Below are positions 1 through 9,114 of a stretch of DNA of 64,000 nt, one piece after another. Every line of letters starts with the position of its first letter. Position 1 is the stretch's first letter. Position numbers and translations under genes: made by a program. The notes under the pieces are model-generated. The model was given only the letters and a program-made list of their open reading frames with translations. It did no database searches and was not told the origin of the DNA. The DNA comes from Variovorax sp. Root473. Its GTDB lineage: Bacteria; Pseudomonadota; Gammaproteobacteria; Burkholderiales; Burkholderiaceae_C. The DNA lies in assembly GCF_001426505.1 (NCBI RefSeq), contig NZ_LMEV01000015.1:55046-119045 (forward strand). The letters run 5' to 3'.

Positions 1-26
1 TTTTCGCTGCCCTACGGAGAAACCTC

Positions 27-986
27 TTGGCTTCACTCGCCCCTGCTTCCTTCGGCGCGGCCCTGCCGGCCGCGCACGACGCCGCGGGCGCGCAGCATTA
101 TCCGCAGGGCACGCTGTATGTCGTCGCCACGCCGATCGGCAACCTGGCCGACATCACGCTGCGCGCACTGCATGTGCTGCAGCTGGTGGACGTCATCGCC
201 TGCGAGGACACGCGCCACACGCAGACCCTGCTGCGCGCCTACGGCATCGACCGCCCCGGCGCGCGGCTGCTCGCGGTGCACCAGCACAACGAAGCCGAGG
301 CCGCGCAGGCCGTGGTCGCGCGCCTTGCGCAGGGCGAACGCATCGCCTACGTGAGCGACGCCGGCACGCCCGGCGTGAGCGACCCCGGCGCGCGCCTGGC
401 CGCCGCCGTGCGCGCGGCCGGCCAGCGCGTGCTGCCGCTGCCTGGCGCCAGCAGCGTCGTCACGCTCATGAGCGCCGCCGGGCTCGTGGCCGACGGAGGC
501 GAGAGCAACGCGCACAACAGCAGCGCCTTCGTGTTCGCGGGCTTCCTGCCGACCAAGGCCGGCGAGCGCGACACTGCCGTGCAGGCGCTCATGCAAGAAC
601 CGCGCGCCGTGGTGTTGCTGGAAGCGCCGCACCGCATCGAAACGCTGGCCCGCGCACTCGCCATGCTGGGCGAACGCCGCATCACCGTGGGCCGCGAGCT
701 CACCAAGCAGTTCGAGGAGATCGCCACCGTGGCGGCCAGCGCGCTGCCCGACTGGTTCGGCGCCGACCGCGACCGCATGCGCGGCGAGTTCGCCCTCGTG
801 CTGCACCCCGTGGCCGTGAGCGGCGACGGCGGCGCGGAAGGCGAACGCGTGCTGCGCCTGTTGCTGGCGGAACTGCCGGTGAAGACGGCCGTGAAGCTGG
901 CCGCAGAGATCAGCGGCGCGCCGCGCAACACGCTGTATGACCTGGCACTGCGCATCCGCAACGAAGCCGACAGCGACAGCGCGTAG
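27..986 (+). CDS. rsmI: 16S rRNA (cytidine(1402)-2'-O)-methyltransferase RsmI
   Basis: SAM-dependent enzyme that methylates the 2'-OH of C1402 in the decoding centre of 16S rRNA. The tetrapyrrole-methylase-type fold is recognisable from TPIGNL (residues 35-40), EDTRHT (60-65) and the SDAGTPGVSDPG loop that follows. At 319 aa it is somewhat longer than typical family members (about 285 aa), mainly through about 28 extra residues before the first strand. The start is a TTG with GGAGA at 16-20 upstream; no in-frame ATG lies nearby. It ends 3 nt from the convergent GST gene. The family assignment is secure; the exact start is less so. Confidence 0.95.
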   Translation: MASLAPASFGAALPAAHDAAGAQHYPQGTLYVVATPIGNLADITLRALHVLQLVDVIACEDTRHTQTLLRAYGIDRPGARLLAVHQHNEAEAAQAVVARLAQGERIAYVSDAGTPGVSDPGARLAAAVRAAGQRVLPLPGASSVVTLMSAAGLVADGGESNAHNSSAFVFAGFLPTKAGERDTAVQALMQEPRAVVLLEAPHRIETLARALAMLGERRITVGRELTKQFEEIATVAASALPDWFGADRDRMRGEFALVLHPVAVSGDGGAEGERVLRLLLAELPVKTAVKLAAEISGAPRNTLYDLALRIRNEADSDSA

Positions 987-989
987 CCC

Positions 990-1718
990 TCAGCCATCCA
1001 GTTCGGCATAGCGCCGAAAGATCCCGTCCTCGTTGAACGCAATGCGGCGCGGGCTCTGCAGATAGTCGTGCACGCGCTGGCGCCGCCGGATGTTGGCGTG
1101 CAGCTTCACGACCGCAGGCACATCGGCCAGTGCCCGCGCGGCGGCTCTCGGAAAGGCGTACTGCAGGCCGTCCACCAGCTGGAACAGCGACAGGTCGGCG
1201 TAGGTGAGCACGTCGCCGACGAGGTGCAGGTCGCCCGCAGGGTTGCGCTGCAGCACCTGCTCGAACCAGTTCAGGAACTTCGGGATGCGTGCTTCGCGGA
1301 AGGCACGTGCACGCTGCACGGCCGCGTCGCGCTGGTCTTCGTAATAGTCACCGGTCGAGATCGGGTGGTGGGTGTCGTGCGCCTCGGCCACGGCATCGGC
1401 GATGGTCAGTTGGAGCTGATGGGTCCACAGGCCGTCCGATTCGCCGATGCCGGCCAGTCCGAGCTTGGGTCCAAGGTACAGCAGGATCGCCGCGGTCTGG
1501 CCGACCACGATGTCGCCATCGATGAGGAACGGCGGCGCGAATGCGGCGCGCGGGTTGTCGGGATCGCCGAGGCGCTGCCCCAGCGCGGACTCGCCACCGC
1601 CTTGCGACGCGGGCAACCGCGCGACGTCGACGTAGTCGGCGCCCGCGGCCTCGAGTGCGAGCCGCACGAATTCGCCGCGGCCCTGGATCGTGGGCCAGTA
1701 ATGAAGTTGGTATGCCAT
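990..1718 (-). CDS. glutathione S-transferase family protein
   Basis: 242 aa cytosolic GST. The N-terminal thioredoxin-like half starts MAYQLHYWPTIQGRGEFVRL, with the Tyr near the end of the first strand and the R-G-E-x-x-R-L helix typical of alpha/mu/sigma-like GSTs. The IDGDIVVGQTAAILLYL segment is the glutathione gamma-glutamyl binding region (V-Q-T/S-x-A-I). The C-terminal half is all-helical with DVLTYADLSLF, matching the conserved N-capping/hydrophobic staple region. The substrate cannot be told from sequence; detoxification is a family-level inference. ATG start at 1718. Convergent with rsmI, with 3 nt between the stops. Confidence 0.9.
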   Translation of the reverse strand: MAYQLHYWPTIQGRGEFVRLALEAAGADYVDVARLPASQGGGESALGQRLGDPDNPRAAFAPPFLIDGDIVVGQTAAILLYLGPKLGLAGIGESDGLWTHQLQLTIADAVAEAHDTHHPISTGDYYEDQRDAAVQRARAFREARIPKFLNWFEQVLQRNPAGDLHLVGDVLTYADLSLFQLVDGLQYAFPRAAARALADVPAVVKLHANIRRRQRVHDYLQSPRRIAFNEDGIFRRYAELDG

Positions 1719-1813
1719 GCGGTCATGGTGTCAGGGCCGACGGGCGCCCGCAACCGACGACCAGCCATGAGCGGTGTCGGATCAGGCCGCGCCGGCCCGC
1801 GACCGCAACCGGA

Positions 1814-2038
1814 TCACCAGAACTTCCACCACGGGCGCGGCGGCTGCCGCAGGGCCAGGGGGCGGGTGTCCAGGTCGGCGCTCTGGCTTGGGGGAATCGA
1901 ATCGCCAAAGCGGCGCCGCATTTCGGTCTCGAGGGCATGTGCGATGCCGCGGGCCTGTTTCTCGCCGCGCAGCGCGCGCCGACGCCATTCGGCGGCGTGT
2001 GCTGCGAGGCTGGTTTCGTCCAGTTCGGTGAGCTCCAT
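1814..2038 (-). CDS. small conserved-looking hypothetical protein
   Basis: 74 aa protein I cannot assign to a named family. The N-terminal part (MELTELDETSLAAHAAEWRR) is predicted helical and rich in Glu, Ala and Arg. The C-terminus ends in an aromatic/basic tail (PPRPWWKFW) that could be membrane-surface associated, which is speculation. I chose the ATG at 2038. The reading frame stays open to 2083, but the extra 15 residues (MHPVTQSHACKN) look non-coding. No good Shine-Dalgarno is visible. It is flanked by the GST gene and tRNA-Arg. Support is the protein-like composition and plausible frame only. Confidence 0.5.
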   Translation of the reverse strand: MELTELDETSLAAHAAEWRRRALRGEKQARGIAHALETEMRRRFGDSIPPSQSADLDTRPLALRQPPRPWWKFW

Positions 2039-2160
2039 ATGCGAGGAATTTTTACATGCGTGCGACTGGGTGACGGGGTGCAACGGCGTGTCACGGCCCG
2101 GTCGCGCGGATCTCCGGATCGGCCTTGTCTGGCAAGGCCGGGCCGGGTCGGGGAAGAAGT

Positions 2161-2193
2161 GAAAAAACCGGAAGCCCTTGCGGAATTTCCGGT
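2161..2193 (-). terminator. Rho-independent terminator of tRNA-Arg
   Basis: Minus-strand hairpin ACCGGAA/TTCCGGT (2187-2193 with 2167-2173) followed by a T-run (A-run at 2162-2167 on the plus strand). It starts 8 nt after the tRNA 3' end. Confidence 0.85.
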
Positions 2194-2201
2194 CTTGAAG
2201 G

Positions 2202-2276
2202 TGGTCCCGCCGCCAGGAATCGAACCTGGATCTCAGCCTTCGGAGGGCCGAATTCTATCCGTTGAAATACAGCGAG
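2202..2276 (-). tRNA. tRNA-Arg (anticodon CCG)
   Basis: On the minus strand the cloverleaf folds fully: a 7-bp acceptor (CTCGCTG with CGGCGGG, two G-U pairs), D arm with the GG dinucleotide, anticodon stem CGGCC/GGCTG enclosing loop CTCCGAA (anticodon CCG, reads CGG), and T arm CCAGG-TTCGATT-CCTGG. The discriminator is A and CCA is encoded. The three bases of the anticodon sit exactly after C32-T33, so the arginine identity is firm. It is a single gene followed by its own terminator. Confidence 0.95.
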
Positions 2277-2318
2277 AGGGGTGCTCCGAAAAGCACTGGA
2301 GCCGCACATTATGGCCTA

Positions 2319-2990
2319 TCAGGCCTCGGCGGTTTCTGCGTCCTGTGCCGTGGGAACGGCTCCGCCCGACGTGCGCGGGAAACCGAGCCCGAACAGGTAG
2401 ACGCGGAAGGTGCGCCGTCCGGTCGGCACGAGGTCGAAGGCAGTGGGGTCGAGCAGCCAGTTCTGGATCAGCCCGCCGATGAGCGCGTGCATGCCCTGCG
2501 CCGCCATCGCGCCGGGGATCGGCAGCTTGATGCGGGCGCGCCGCGCGGCCAGCCGCAGGGCTTTTTCGAAATCGACCACGCAGGCGTTGCGGGCGTCGAG
2601 GTGGCGTTGCTGCACCGAGGCCATGTCGTGCGTGTATTCGACCTTGTGGGTCGCGATGTCGAAGACGCGCCGCACCTGCAGGTCGGTGACCATGAGCGTC
2701 AGCGCATGGACCATGCCCTCCTCGATCTCGGCCAGCGGGTCGTCGCTGCCGCCGGGCGCCTCACTCTTGGGCGGCGTTTCCAGCGGCAGGATCACGCGCT
2801 CCATCATGGCGTTGAACAGGTCGGCCTTGTCCTTGAAGTGCCAGTAGATGGCGCCGCGCGTCGCGCCGGCCTGCTGCGCAATCTGCTGCAGCGTGGTCTG
2901 CGAAACACCTTGCGCCTGAAACAACAGCTCCGCGGCATCGAGCAATCGATTCCGCGTTGCCAGTGCTTCTTCCTTCGTACGACGTGCCAC
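2319..2990 (-). CDS. TetR-family repressor of the RND efflux operon (AcrR/TtgR-like)
   Basis: About 223 aa. The N-terminal TetR helix-turn-helix is clear (TTLQQIAQQAGATRGAIYWH, then FKDKADLFNAMMER), followed by an all-helical ligand-binding domain. In AcrR/TtgR proteins, binding of a hydrophobic drug releases the repressor from the pump promoter. The frame opens with TTG at 2993, but AGGAG at 2996-3000 is better spaced for the GTG at 2990. It is transcribed away from the adaptor-pump-outer-membrane operon; the shared intergenic region holds an AcrR/TtgR-like inverted repeat, so auto-repression and pump repression are the likely roles (inference). Confidence 0.9.
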   Translation of the reverse strand: MARRTKEEALATRNRLLDAAELLFQAQGVSQTTLQQIAQQAGATRGAIYWHFKDKADLFNAMMERVILPLETPPKSEAPGGSDDPLAEIEEGMVHALTLMVTDLQVRRVFDIATHKVEYTHDMASVQQRHLDARNACVVDFEKALRLAARRARIKLPIPGAMAAQGMHALIGGLIQNWLLDPTAFDLVPTGRRTFRVYLFGLGFPRTSGGAVPTAQDAETAEA

Positions 2991-3052
2991 CAAGTCTCCT
3001 GATTTGTAAAGCGAACGCCCTTTGCGTATCGTGGGGCCATTGCATGGCTGTC

Positions 3053-3076
3053 ACTATACATCCATGAATGTATGTA
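3053..3076. promoter_or_regulatory. AcrR/TtgR-like operator overlapping the efflux promoter
   Basis: Inverted repeat TACAT-(CCATGA)-ATGTA at 3057-3061/3068-3072 within a 24-bp site whose right half, TGAATGTATGTA, matches the E. coli AcrR box as I remember it; CCATGAATGTA also resembles the P. putida TtgR operator. A plausible promoter for the efflux operon lies across it: CTGTCA (3048-3053), 17 bp, TATGTA (3071-3076). Binding would therefore block RNA polymerase. Promoter and regulator pairing are inferred. Confidence 0.75.
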
Positions 3077-3172
3077 AACTAGCGCGCTTCCCGGATGGCC
3101 CACCTGCTCGTGCTGGTTTACGGATCTCTCCCGCAAACGCGCCATCTCCCGTCTTCGCATCAAAGGAATCAC

Positions 3173-4486
3173 ATGCCTCTTCTGCATGTCTCGCGTCAAC
3201 CGTCCTTGTCGTTTTCGCCGCGTCTCGCGACCGTGGCCCTCGTCTCCCTCCTGTTCCTGGCCGCCTGCGGCAAGGGCGAGGCCCCGGCCGGACCGGGCGG
3301 TGGCGGCGGTGGCGCCCGTCCGGCGCCTGAAGTCGGCGTGGTGGTGGTCAAGCCCACCGACGTGGGCCTGGTGACCGAACTGCCCGGCCGCCTCGAAGCC
3401 TCGCGCATCGCCCAGGTGCGCGCCCGCACGCCGGGCATCCTGCTCAAGCGCGAGTTCCGCGAAGGCAGCGACGTGAAGGCCGGCCAGCTGCTGTTCCGCA
3501 TCGACCCGGCACCGCTGGTGGCCGCCACGCAGAACGCCCAGGCCGCGCTGGCCCGCGCCGAAGCCAACGCCGTGCAGGCCAAGGCGCTGGCCGACCGATA
3601 CAAGCCGCTGGTCGAGGCCAACGCCGTGAGCAAGCAGGAATACGCGACGGCCGTGGCCTCCGCCAAGACGGCCGAAGCCGACGTGGCCGCCAACCGCGCG
3701 CTGCTGCAGACCGCCAAGATCAACCAGGGCTATGCCGATGTCACCTCGCCCATCGCGGGCCGCATCGGCCGCGCGCTGGTCACCGAAGGCGCTCTGGTCG
3801 GCCAGGGTGACGCCACCGAGCTGGCCGTGGTGCAGCAGATCAACCCGCTGTACGTGAACTTCACGCAGTCGGCCTCCGACGTGCTCAAGCTGCGCCGCGC
3901 CGTGGCCGCCGGCCAGTACAAGCGTGCCAGCGGCGAAGAAGCCGCGAGCATCCGCGTGGTGCTCGAAGACGGCACCGACTACGCGCAGGACGGCAAGCTG
4001 CTGTTCTCCGACCTCACGGTCGACCCGACCACGGGCCAGGTCACGCTGCGCGCGGAGATCCCGAACCCCAAGGGCGAGCTGCTGCCTGGCCTGTACGTGC
4101 GCGTGAAGCTCGAGCAGGCGCAGGTGACGAACGCGATCACGGTGCCGCAACAGGCCGTCACGCGCACCCAGCAGGGTGACCACGTGACGGTGGTCGGCGC
4201 CGACGGCAAGCTGAGCCAGCGCACTGTGAAGATCAGCGCCGCCAAGGACAACCAGTGGGTGGTGCTCGACGGCCTGAAGGCCGGCGAACAGGTGATGGTC
4301 GACGGCTTCCAGCGCCTGCAGATGATGCCGCCCGGCACGCCCGTGAAGGCGGTGCCGTGGCAAAAGCCGGCGCCGAACGGCGCGGCTGCCCCAGCGGCGG
4401 CTGCACCCGCGGCGCCGGCAGCGTCTGCTGCCGCGGCGCCCGCCGCCAGCCCGGCTTCGGCCTCGGCCTCGGCTGACAAGAAGTAA
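3173..4486 (+). CDS. RND efflux periplasmic adaptor (membrane fusion) lipoprotein, AcrA/MexA family
   Basis: 437 aa adaptor linking the inner-membrane pump to the outer-membrane channel. A lipoprotein signal ends in LFLAAC with the lipidated Cys at about residue 32, then a Gly-rich linker. The body has the MFP order: barrel-sandwich strand, long alpha-hairpin (Ala/Glu/Lys-rich, about residues 115-185), lipoyl half with TSPIAGRIGRALVTEGALV, and beta-barrel. The C-terminus is an Ala/Pro-rich low-complexity tail of about 35 residues, odd but common in this group. ATG 3173 has AAAGGA upstream; an upstream in-frame ATG at 3095 would destroy the signal peptide and is rejected. The pump gene follows after 15 nt. 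Confidence 0.95.
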   Translation: MPLLHVSRQPSLSFSPRLATVALVSLLFLAACGKGEAPAGPGGGGGGARPAPEVGVVVVKPTDVGLVTELPGRLEASRIAQVRARTPGILLKREFREGSDVKAGQLLFRIDPAPLVAATQNAQAALARAEANAVQAKALADRYKPLVEANAVSKQEYATAVASAKTAEADVAANRALLQTAKINQGYADVTSPIAGRIGRALVTEGALVGQGDATELAVVQQINPLYVNFTQSASDVLKLRRAVAAGQYKRASGEEAASIRVVLEDGTDYAQDGKLLFSDLTVDPTTGQVTLRAEIPNPKGELLPGLYVRVKLEQAQVTNAITVPQQAVTRTQQGDHVTVVGADGKLSQRTVKISAAKDNQWVVLDGLKAGEQVMVDGFQRLQMMPPGTPVKAVPWQKPAPNGAAAPAAAAPAAPAASAAAAPAASPASASASADKK

Positions 4487-4501
4487 TCAGGAGCGCCTCG
4501 C

Positions 4502-7500
4502 ATGGCCAAATTCTTTATCGACCGACCGATCTTCGCGTGGGTGATCGCACTGTTCATCATCGTGCTGGGCGGCGTCTCCATCACGCAGTTGCCGATCTCG
4601 CAGTACCCGCCAGTGGCCCCGCCGGCCATCGTGATCAACGTCGCCTACCCCGGGGCCTCCGCGCAAACGCTCGAGGACAGCGTGCTGTCCGTGATCGAGC
4701 GCGAAATGAACGGTTCGCCCGGCCTGATCTACATGGAATCGGTGGCCCAGGCCGACGGCACCGGCGCCATTACCATCAGCTTCGAGGCCGGCACCAACGA
4801 AGACCTCGCGCAGGTGGACGTGCAGAACCGGCTCTCGCGCGCCACGCCGCGGTTGCCCTCGGCCGTGACGCAGCAGGGCGTGCGCGTGGACAAGTCGCGC
4901 AACAACTTCCTGCTGTTCGCGATGCTGTCCTCGGACAACCCCGACTTCGACCCGGTGGCGCTCGGTGACTATGCCGCGCGCAACATCGTGCCGGAACTGC
5001 AGCGGATCGACGGCGTGGGCCAGGCCCAGCTGTTCGGCTCCGAGAACGCGATGCGCATCTGGATCGACCCGGCGAAGCTGCAAGGCTTCAACCTGTCGTC
5101 CAACGACGTCAACACCGCGATCCGCGCGCAAAACGCCCAGGTGGCGTCGGGCACGCTCGGCGACCTGCCGAACATTCCCGGCCAGGCGATCTCCGCCACG
5201 GTCACGGTGAACGGCCAGCTCAACAGCGTCGAGCAGTTCCAGAACATCGTGCTGCGTGCCAACACCGACGGCTCGACCGTGCGCCTGAAGGACGTGGCGC
5301 GCGTCGAACTCGGTGGCCAGAACTACGCCACCTCCGCGCGCCTGAACGGCGTACCGGCGGTCGGTATCGGCGTGCAGCCCACGCCGACCGGCAACGCGCT
5401 GAAGTCGGCCAAGGCCGTGCGCGCCAAGATGGCCGAACTGGAGCGCTACTTCCCCAAGGGCGTGAAGTGGGACATTCCGTACGACAGCTCGCGCTTCGTG
5501 CAGATCTCGATCACCGAAGTGGTGAAGACGCTGTTCGAAGCCATCGCGCTGGTGTTCCTGGTGATGTTCCTGTTCCTGCAGAACTGGCGCTACACGATCA
5601 TCCCGACCATCGTGGTGCCCATTGCACTGCTGGGCACCTTTGCCACGCTGCTCGCGCTGGGCTTCTCGATCAACGTGCTCACCATGTTCGGCATGGTGCT
5701 GGTGATCGGTATCGTGGTGGACGACGCCATCGTGGTGGTGGAGAACGTCGAGCGCATCATGAGCGAAGAGGGGCTGTCGCCGCTCGAGGCCACGCGCAAG
5801 GCGATGCAGCAGATCTCGGGCGCCATCATCGGCGTGACCGTGGTGCTGATCTCGGTGTTCGTGCCGCTGGCTTTCTTTGCGGGCTCGACCGGCAACATCT
5901 ACCGCCAGTTCTCGGCGGTGATGGTGGCCTCGATCGGCTTCTCGGCCTTCATGGCGCTGTCGCTCACGCCGGCGCTGTGCGCCACGCTGCTCAAGCCGGT
6001 AGAAGCGGGCCACCACCACGAGAAGCGCGGCTTCTTCGGCTGGTTCAACCGCGGCTTCTCGCGCACGGCCAAGGGCTACGAAGGCGTGGTCGCGCGCATC
6101 CTGCGCCGCGCCGCACGCTACCTCGTGATCTACGCCGCGATCATCGGCGCCGTCGCGTACTTCTACACGCACCTGCCGAGCTCGTTCCTGCCCGAGGAAG
6201 ACCAGGGCAACATCATCGTGAACGTGCAGCTGCCCCCGGGCGCCACGCAGGAGCGCTCGCTGTCGGTGATGCAGCAGGTCGAAGGCTTCATCCTGAAGCA
6301 GCCTGAAGTGCAGAGCATCGTGAGCGTGATGGGCTTCAGCTTCTCGGGCCAGGGCCAGAACGCGGGCCTTGCCTTCGTGACGCTGAAGGACTGGGAAGAA
6401 CGCAAGGACCCGGCCCACTCGGCCAGCGCGCTGGCCGGCCGTGCCTTCGGTGCGCTGTCGGGCATCCGCGACGCCTTCATCTACCCGCTGAGCCCGCCGC
6501 CGATTCCCGAGCTGGGCAACGCCAGCGGCTTCAGCTTCCGGCTGCAGGACCGTTCCGGCGCAGGCCACGAGGCGCTGATCAACGCACGCAACCAGCTGCT
6601 GGGCATGGCCTCGCAAAGCAAGATCCTCGCGCAAGTGCGCCCGGACGGCCTGGAAGACGCGCCGCAGCTGGAGATCGACATCGACCGCGACAAGGCCAAC
6701 GCCCTGGGCGTGAGCTTCGATGCGATCAACAGTGCGCTGTCGACCTCGCTGGGTTCGAGCTACATCAACGACTTCCCGAACCGCGGCCGCCTGCAGCGCG
6801 TGGTGGTGCAGGCCGACGCGCCGGCACGGATGCAACCCGACGACCTGCTGCGTCTGAACGCCGTCAACACCAAGGGCCAGCCGGTGCCGCTGTCGGCTTT
6901 CGCGACCACCAAGTGGGTCTCGGGCGCCACGCAGACGGTGCGCTACAACGGCTACCCCGCCATCCGCATCAGCGGTGACGCGGCGCCGGGCCAGAGCACG
7001 GGCGCGGCCATGGCCGAGATGGAAAAGCTCGCCGGCCAGCTGCCGCAAGGCTTCGGCTTCGAGTGGACCGGCCAGTCGCGCGAGGAAAAGCTCGCCGGCT
7101 CGCAGGCCATGATCCTGTACGGCTTCGCGATCCTGGCGGTGTTCCTCTGCCTGGCCGCGCTGTACGAGAGCTGGTCGATCCCGCTGTCGGTGATCCTGGT
7201 GGTGCCGCTGGGCGTGCTGGGTGTGCTGGTGGCGACGATGCTGCGCGCCTATTCCAACGACGTGTACTTCCAGGTGGGCCTGATCACCATCATCGGCCTG
7301 TCGGCGAAGAACGCGATTCTGATCATCGAGTTCGCGAAAGACCTGCAGGCACAGGGCCGCGGCGTGGTCGAGGCCGCGCTCGAAGCCGCGCACCTGCGGT
7401 TCCGTCCCATCATCATGACCTCGCTGGCCTTCGGCCTGGGCGTGCTGCCGCTGGTCCTGGCGTCGGGCGCAGGCTCGGCGAGCCAGCGTGCCATCGGCAC

Positions 7501-7666
7501 CGGCGTGCTCGGCGGCATGGTGACCGGCACGATCCTGGCCGTGATCTTCGTGCCGGTGTTCTTCGTGGTGGTGCGCACGCTGTTCAAGGGCAGCGCGCGC
7601 CAGCACGAGGCCGACAAGCGGCACGCCGCAGCGGCCGGCATCACGGGAGACCACACACATGACTAA
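4502..7666 (+). CDS. RND multidrug efflux pump inner-membrane subunit, AcrB/MexB (HAE1) family
   Basis: 1054 aa proton/drug antiporter of the inner membrane. It begins MAKFFIDRPIFAWVIAL, the standard HAE1 N-terminus, and shows two repeats of one TM helix, a large periplasmic loop and five or more TM helices. The proton-relay Asp pair is present in TM4 (GIVVDDAIVVVEN) and the partner Lys in TM10 (GLSAKNAILIIEFAKD). Length equals AcrB/MexB. AGGAGC lies 7 nt before the ATG. The last 8 nt overlap the next gene, indicating translational coupling. Trimer assembly with the upstream adaptor and downstream channel is established for the family; the substrate range is not predictable. Confidence 0.97.
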   Translation: MAKFFIDRPIFAWVIALFIIVLGGVSITQLPISQYPPVAPPAIVINVAYPGASAQTLEDSVLSVIEREMNGSPGLIYMESVAQADGTGAITISFEAGTNEDLAQVDVQNRLSRATPRLPSAVTQQGVRVDKSRNNFLLFAMLSSDNPDFDPVALGDYAARNIVPELQRIDGVGQAQLFGSENAMRIWIDPAKLQGFNLSSNDVNTAIRAQNAQVASGTLGDLPNIPGQAISATVTVNGQLNSVEQFQNIVLRANTDGSTVRLKDVARVELGGQNYATSARLNGVPAVGIGVQPTPTGNALKSAKAVRAKMAELERYFPKGVKWDIPYDSSRFVQISITEVVKTLFEAIALVFLVMFLFLQNWRYTIIPTIVVPIALLGTFATLLALGFSINVLTMFGMVLVIGIVVDDAIVVVENVERIMSEEGLSPLEATRKAMQQISGAIIGVTVVLISVFVPLAFFAGSTGNIYRQFSAVMVASIGFSAFMALSLTPALCATLLKPVEAGHHHEKRGFFGWFNRGFSRTAKGYEGVVARILRRAARYLVIYAAIIGAVAYFYTHLPSSFLPEEDQGNIIVNVQLPPGATQERSLSVMQQVEGFILKQPEVQSIVSVMGFSFSGQGQNAGLAFVTLKDWEERKDPAHSASALAGRAFGALSGIRDAFIYPLSPPPIPELGNASGFSFRLQDRSGAGHEALINARNQLLGMASQSKILAQVRPDGLEDAPQLEIDIDRDKANALGVSFDAINSALSTSLGSSYINDFPNRGRLQRVVVQADAPARMQPDDLLRLNAVNTKGQPVPLSAFATTKWVSGATQTVRYNGYPAIRISGDAAPGQSTGAAMAEMEKLAGQLPQGFGFEWTGQSREEKLAGSQAMILYGFAILAVFLCLAALYESWSIPLSVILVVPLGVLGVLVATMLRAYSNDVYFQVGLITIIGLSAKNAILIIEFAKDLQAQGRGVVEAALEAAHLRFRPIIMTSLAFGLGVLPLVLASGAGSASQRAIGTGVLGGMVTGTILAVIFVPVFFVVVRTLFKGSARQHEADKRHAAAAGITGDHTHD

Positions 7667-9083
7667 GAAACCTCTGATTCCCACCGTGCTGGCCGCCGCG
7701 ATGCTGCTGGCAGGCTGCTCGCTGATCCCGACCTACGAGCGCCCTGCGGCGCCGGTGCCGACGACCTATCCGGGCGACCCGGCGCAGCCCTCGGGCCCCG
7801 CCGCGGCCGCCCTGCCCTGGCAGGACTTCTTCACCGACCCGCGCCTGGCGGGCCTGATCCAGACGGCGCTGGCAAACAACCGCGACCTGCGCGTATCGGT
7901 GCTCAACATCGAGCAGGCGCGTGCGCAGTTCCAGATCGAACGCTCGGCGCTGTTCCCGGCGCTCGGCCTCACGGGTGCGGGCTCGCGCTCGAGCCCCAAC
8001 GCCTACCAGGCGATCGATCCCAGCCAGGGCAGCGTGGCGTCGCAGTACAGCGTCAACTTCGGATTCACCGCGTGGGAGCTCGACTTCTTCGGCCGCGTGC
8101 GCGCGCTGAAGGACCAGGCGCTGTCGCAGTACCTGGCCACCGAAGAGTCGCGCAAGGCCGCGCAGATCAGCCTGATCGCGGCCGTGGCCACCGGCTGGCT
8201 CACGCTGCTGGCCGACGACGAGCTGCTCGAGATCACGCGCCAGACCATGGTCACGCGCGACGAATCGGTGCGCCTGACCAAGCTGCGCTTCGACAACGGC
8301 GTGTCGTCCGAGATCGACTTCCAGGCTGCGAACTCGCAGGCCGAGACCGCGCGCGCCGCCTATGCGCAGCAGCAGCGCGCGCGCATGCAGGACGAGAACG
8401 CGCTCGCCCTGTTGCTCGGCGCGCCGGTACCGGCCGAGGCCACCGCCGGTGGCACCAAGGGACTCGCGGGCATCCGCCCGATGCCCGACGTGCCGGCCGG
8501 CCTGCCCTCCGACCTGCTGACCGAGCGGCCCGACATCCGCGCGGCCGAGCAGCAGTTGATTGCGGCCAACGCCAACATCGGCGCGGCGCGTGCGAACTTC
8601 TTCCCGCGCGTGTCGCTCACGAGTTCGATCGGCACCGCGAGCAGCGAGTTCTCTAACCTGTTCGATCGCGGCACCAAGGCCTGGAGCTTCGCGCCCACGG
8701 TCACGCTGCCGATCTTCGATGCGGGCCGCAACATCGCGGGGCTCAACTCGGCCAAGGCCGGGCGTGAGATCGCAGTGGCGCAGTACGAGAAGTCGGTCCA
8801 GACCGCCTTCCGCGAAGTGGCCGACGCGCTCGCGGGCCGCGCCACGCTGGGCGAGCAGGCGCGTGCGCAAACCGCGCAGGCCGACGCCGAGGCGGTGCGC
8901 TACAAGCTGTCTGACCTGCGCTATCGCAACGGCATTGCCAGCGCGCTCGACCTGCTCGACGCACAGCGTTCGCTGTTCACGGCGCAGCAATCGGCCGTCG
9001 CCACGCGCCTGCTGCAGCTGCAGAACCAGGTCACGCTGTACAAGACGCTGGGTGGCGGCTGGGCCACACGCAACAACGGTTGA
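7659..9083 (+). CDS. outer-membrane efflux channel lipoprotein (NodT/OprM family)
   Basis: 474 aa TolC-like channel. The signal peptide ends in a lipobox (LLAGC, Cys20), as in OprM/TtgC. Two repeated helical-hairpin halves follow, with typical motifs: LIQTALANNRDLRVSVLNIE early in the first half, and LLTERPDIRAAEQQL at the start of the second half. It completes a self-contained tripartite pump. It overlaps the pump gene by 8 nt. No terminator with a U-tract is seen after it; the next feature is a perfect 16-bp palindrome at 9115. Confidence 0.95.
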   Translation: MTKKPLIPTVLAAAMLLAGCSLIPTYERPAAPVPTTYPGDPAQPSGPAAAALPWQDFFTDPRLAGLIQTALANNRDLRVSVLNIEQARAQFQIERSALFPALGLTGAGSRSSPNAYQAIDPSQGSVASQYSVNFGFTAWELDFFGRVRALKDQALSQYLATEESRKAAQISLIAAVATGWLTLLADDELLEITRQTMVTRDESVRLTKLRFDNGVSSEIDFQAANSQAETARAAYAQQQRARMQDENALALLLGAPVPAEATAGGTKGLAGIRPMPDVPAGLPSDLLTERPDIRAAEQQLIAANANIGAARANFFPRVSLTSSIGTASSEFSNLFDRGTKAWSFAPTVTLPIFDAGRNIAGLNSAKAGREIAVAQYEKSVQTAFREVADALAGRATLGEQARAQTAQADAEAVRYKLSDLRYRNGIASALDLLDAQRSLFTAQQSAVATRLLQLQNQVTLYKTLGGGWATRNNG

Positions 9084-9114
9084 GACACCTGCGCGTCCAA
9101 TATGGAGAGGTCAA

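Noticed and set aside
4487..7684. Open reading frame of 1065 codons antisense to the efflux pump gene
   Set aside because: Its translation is His/Arg/Gln-rich without motifs and mirrors the codon bias of the pump gene; a normal shadow in high-GC DNA.
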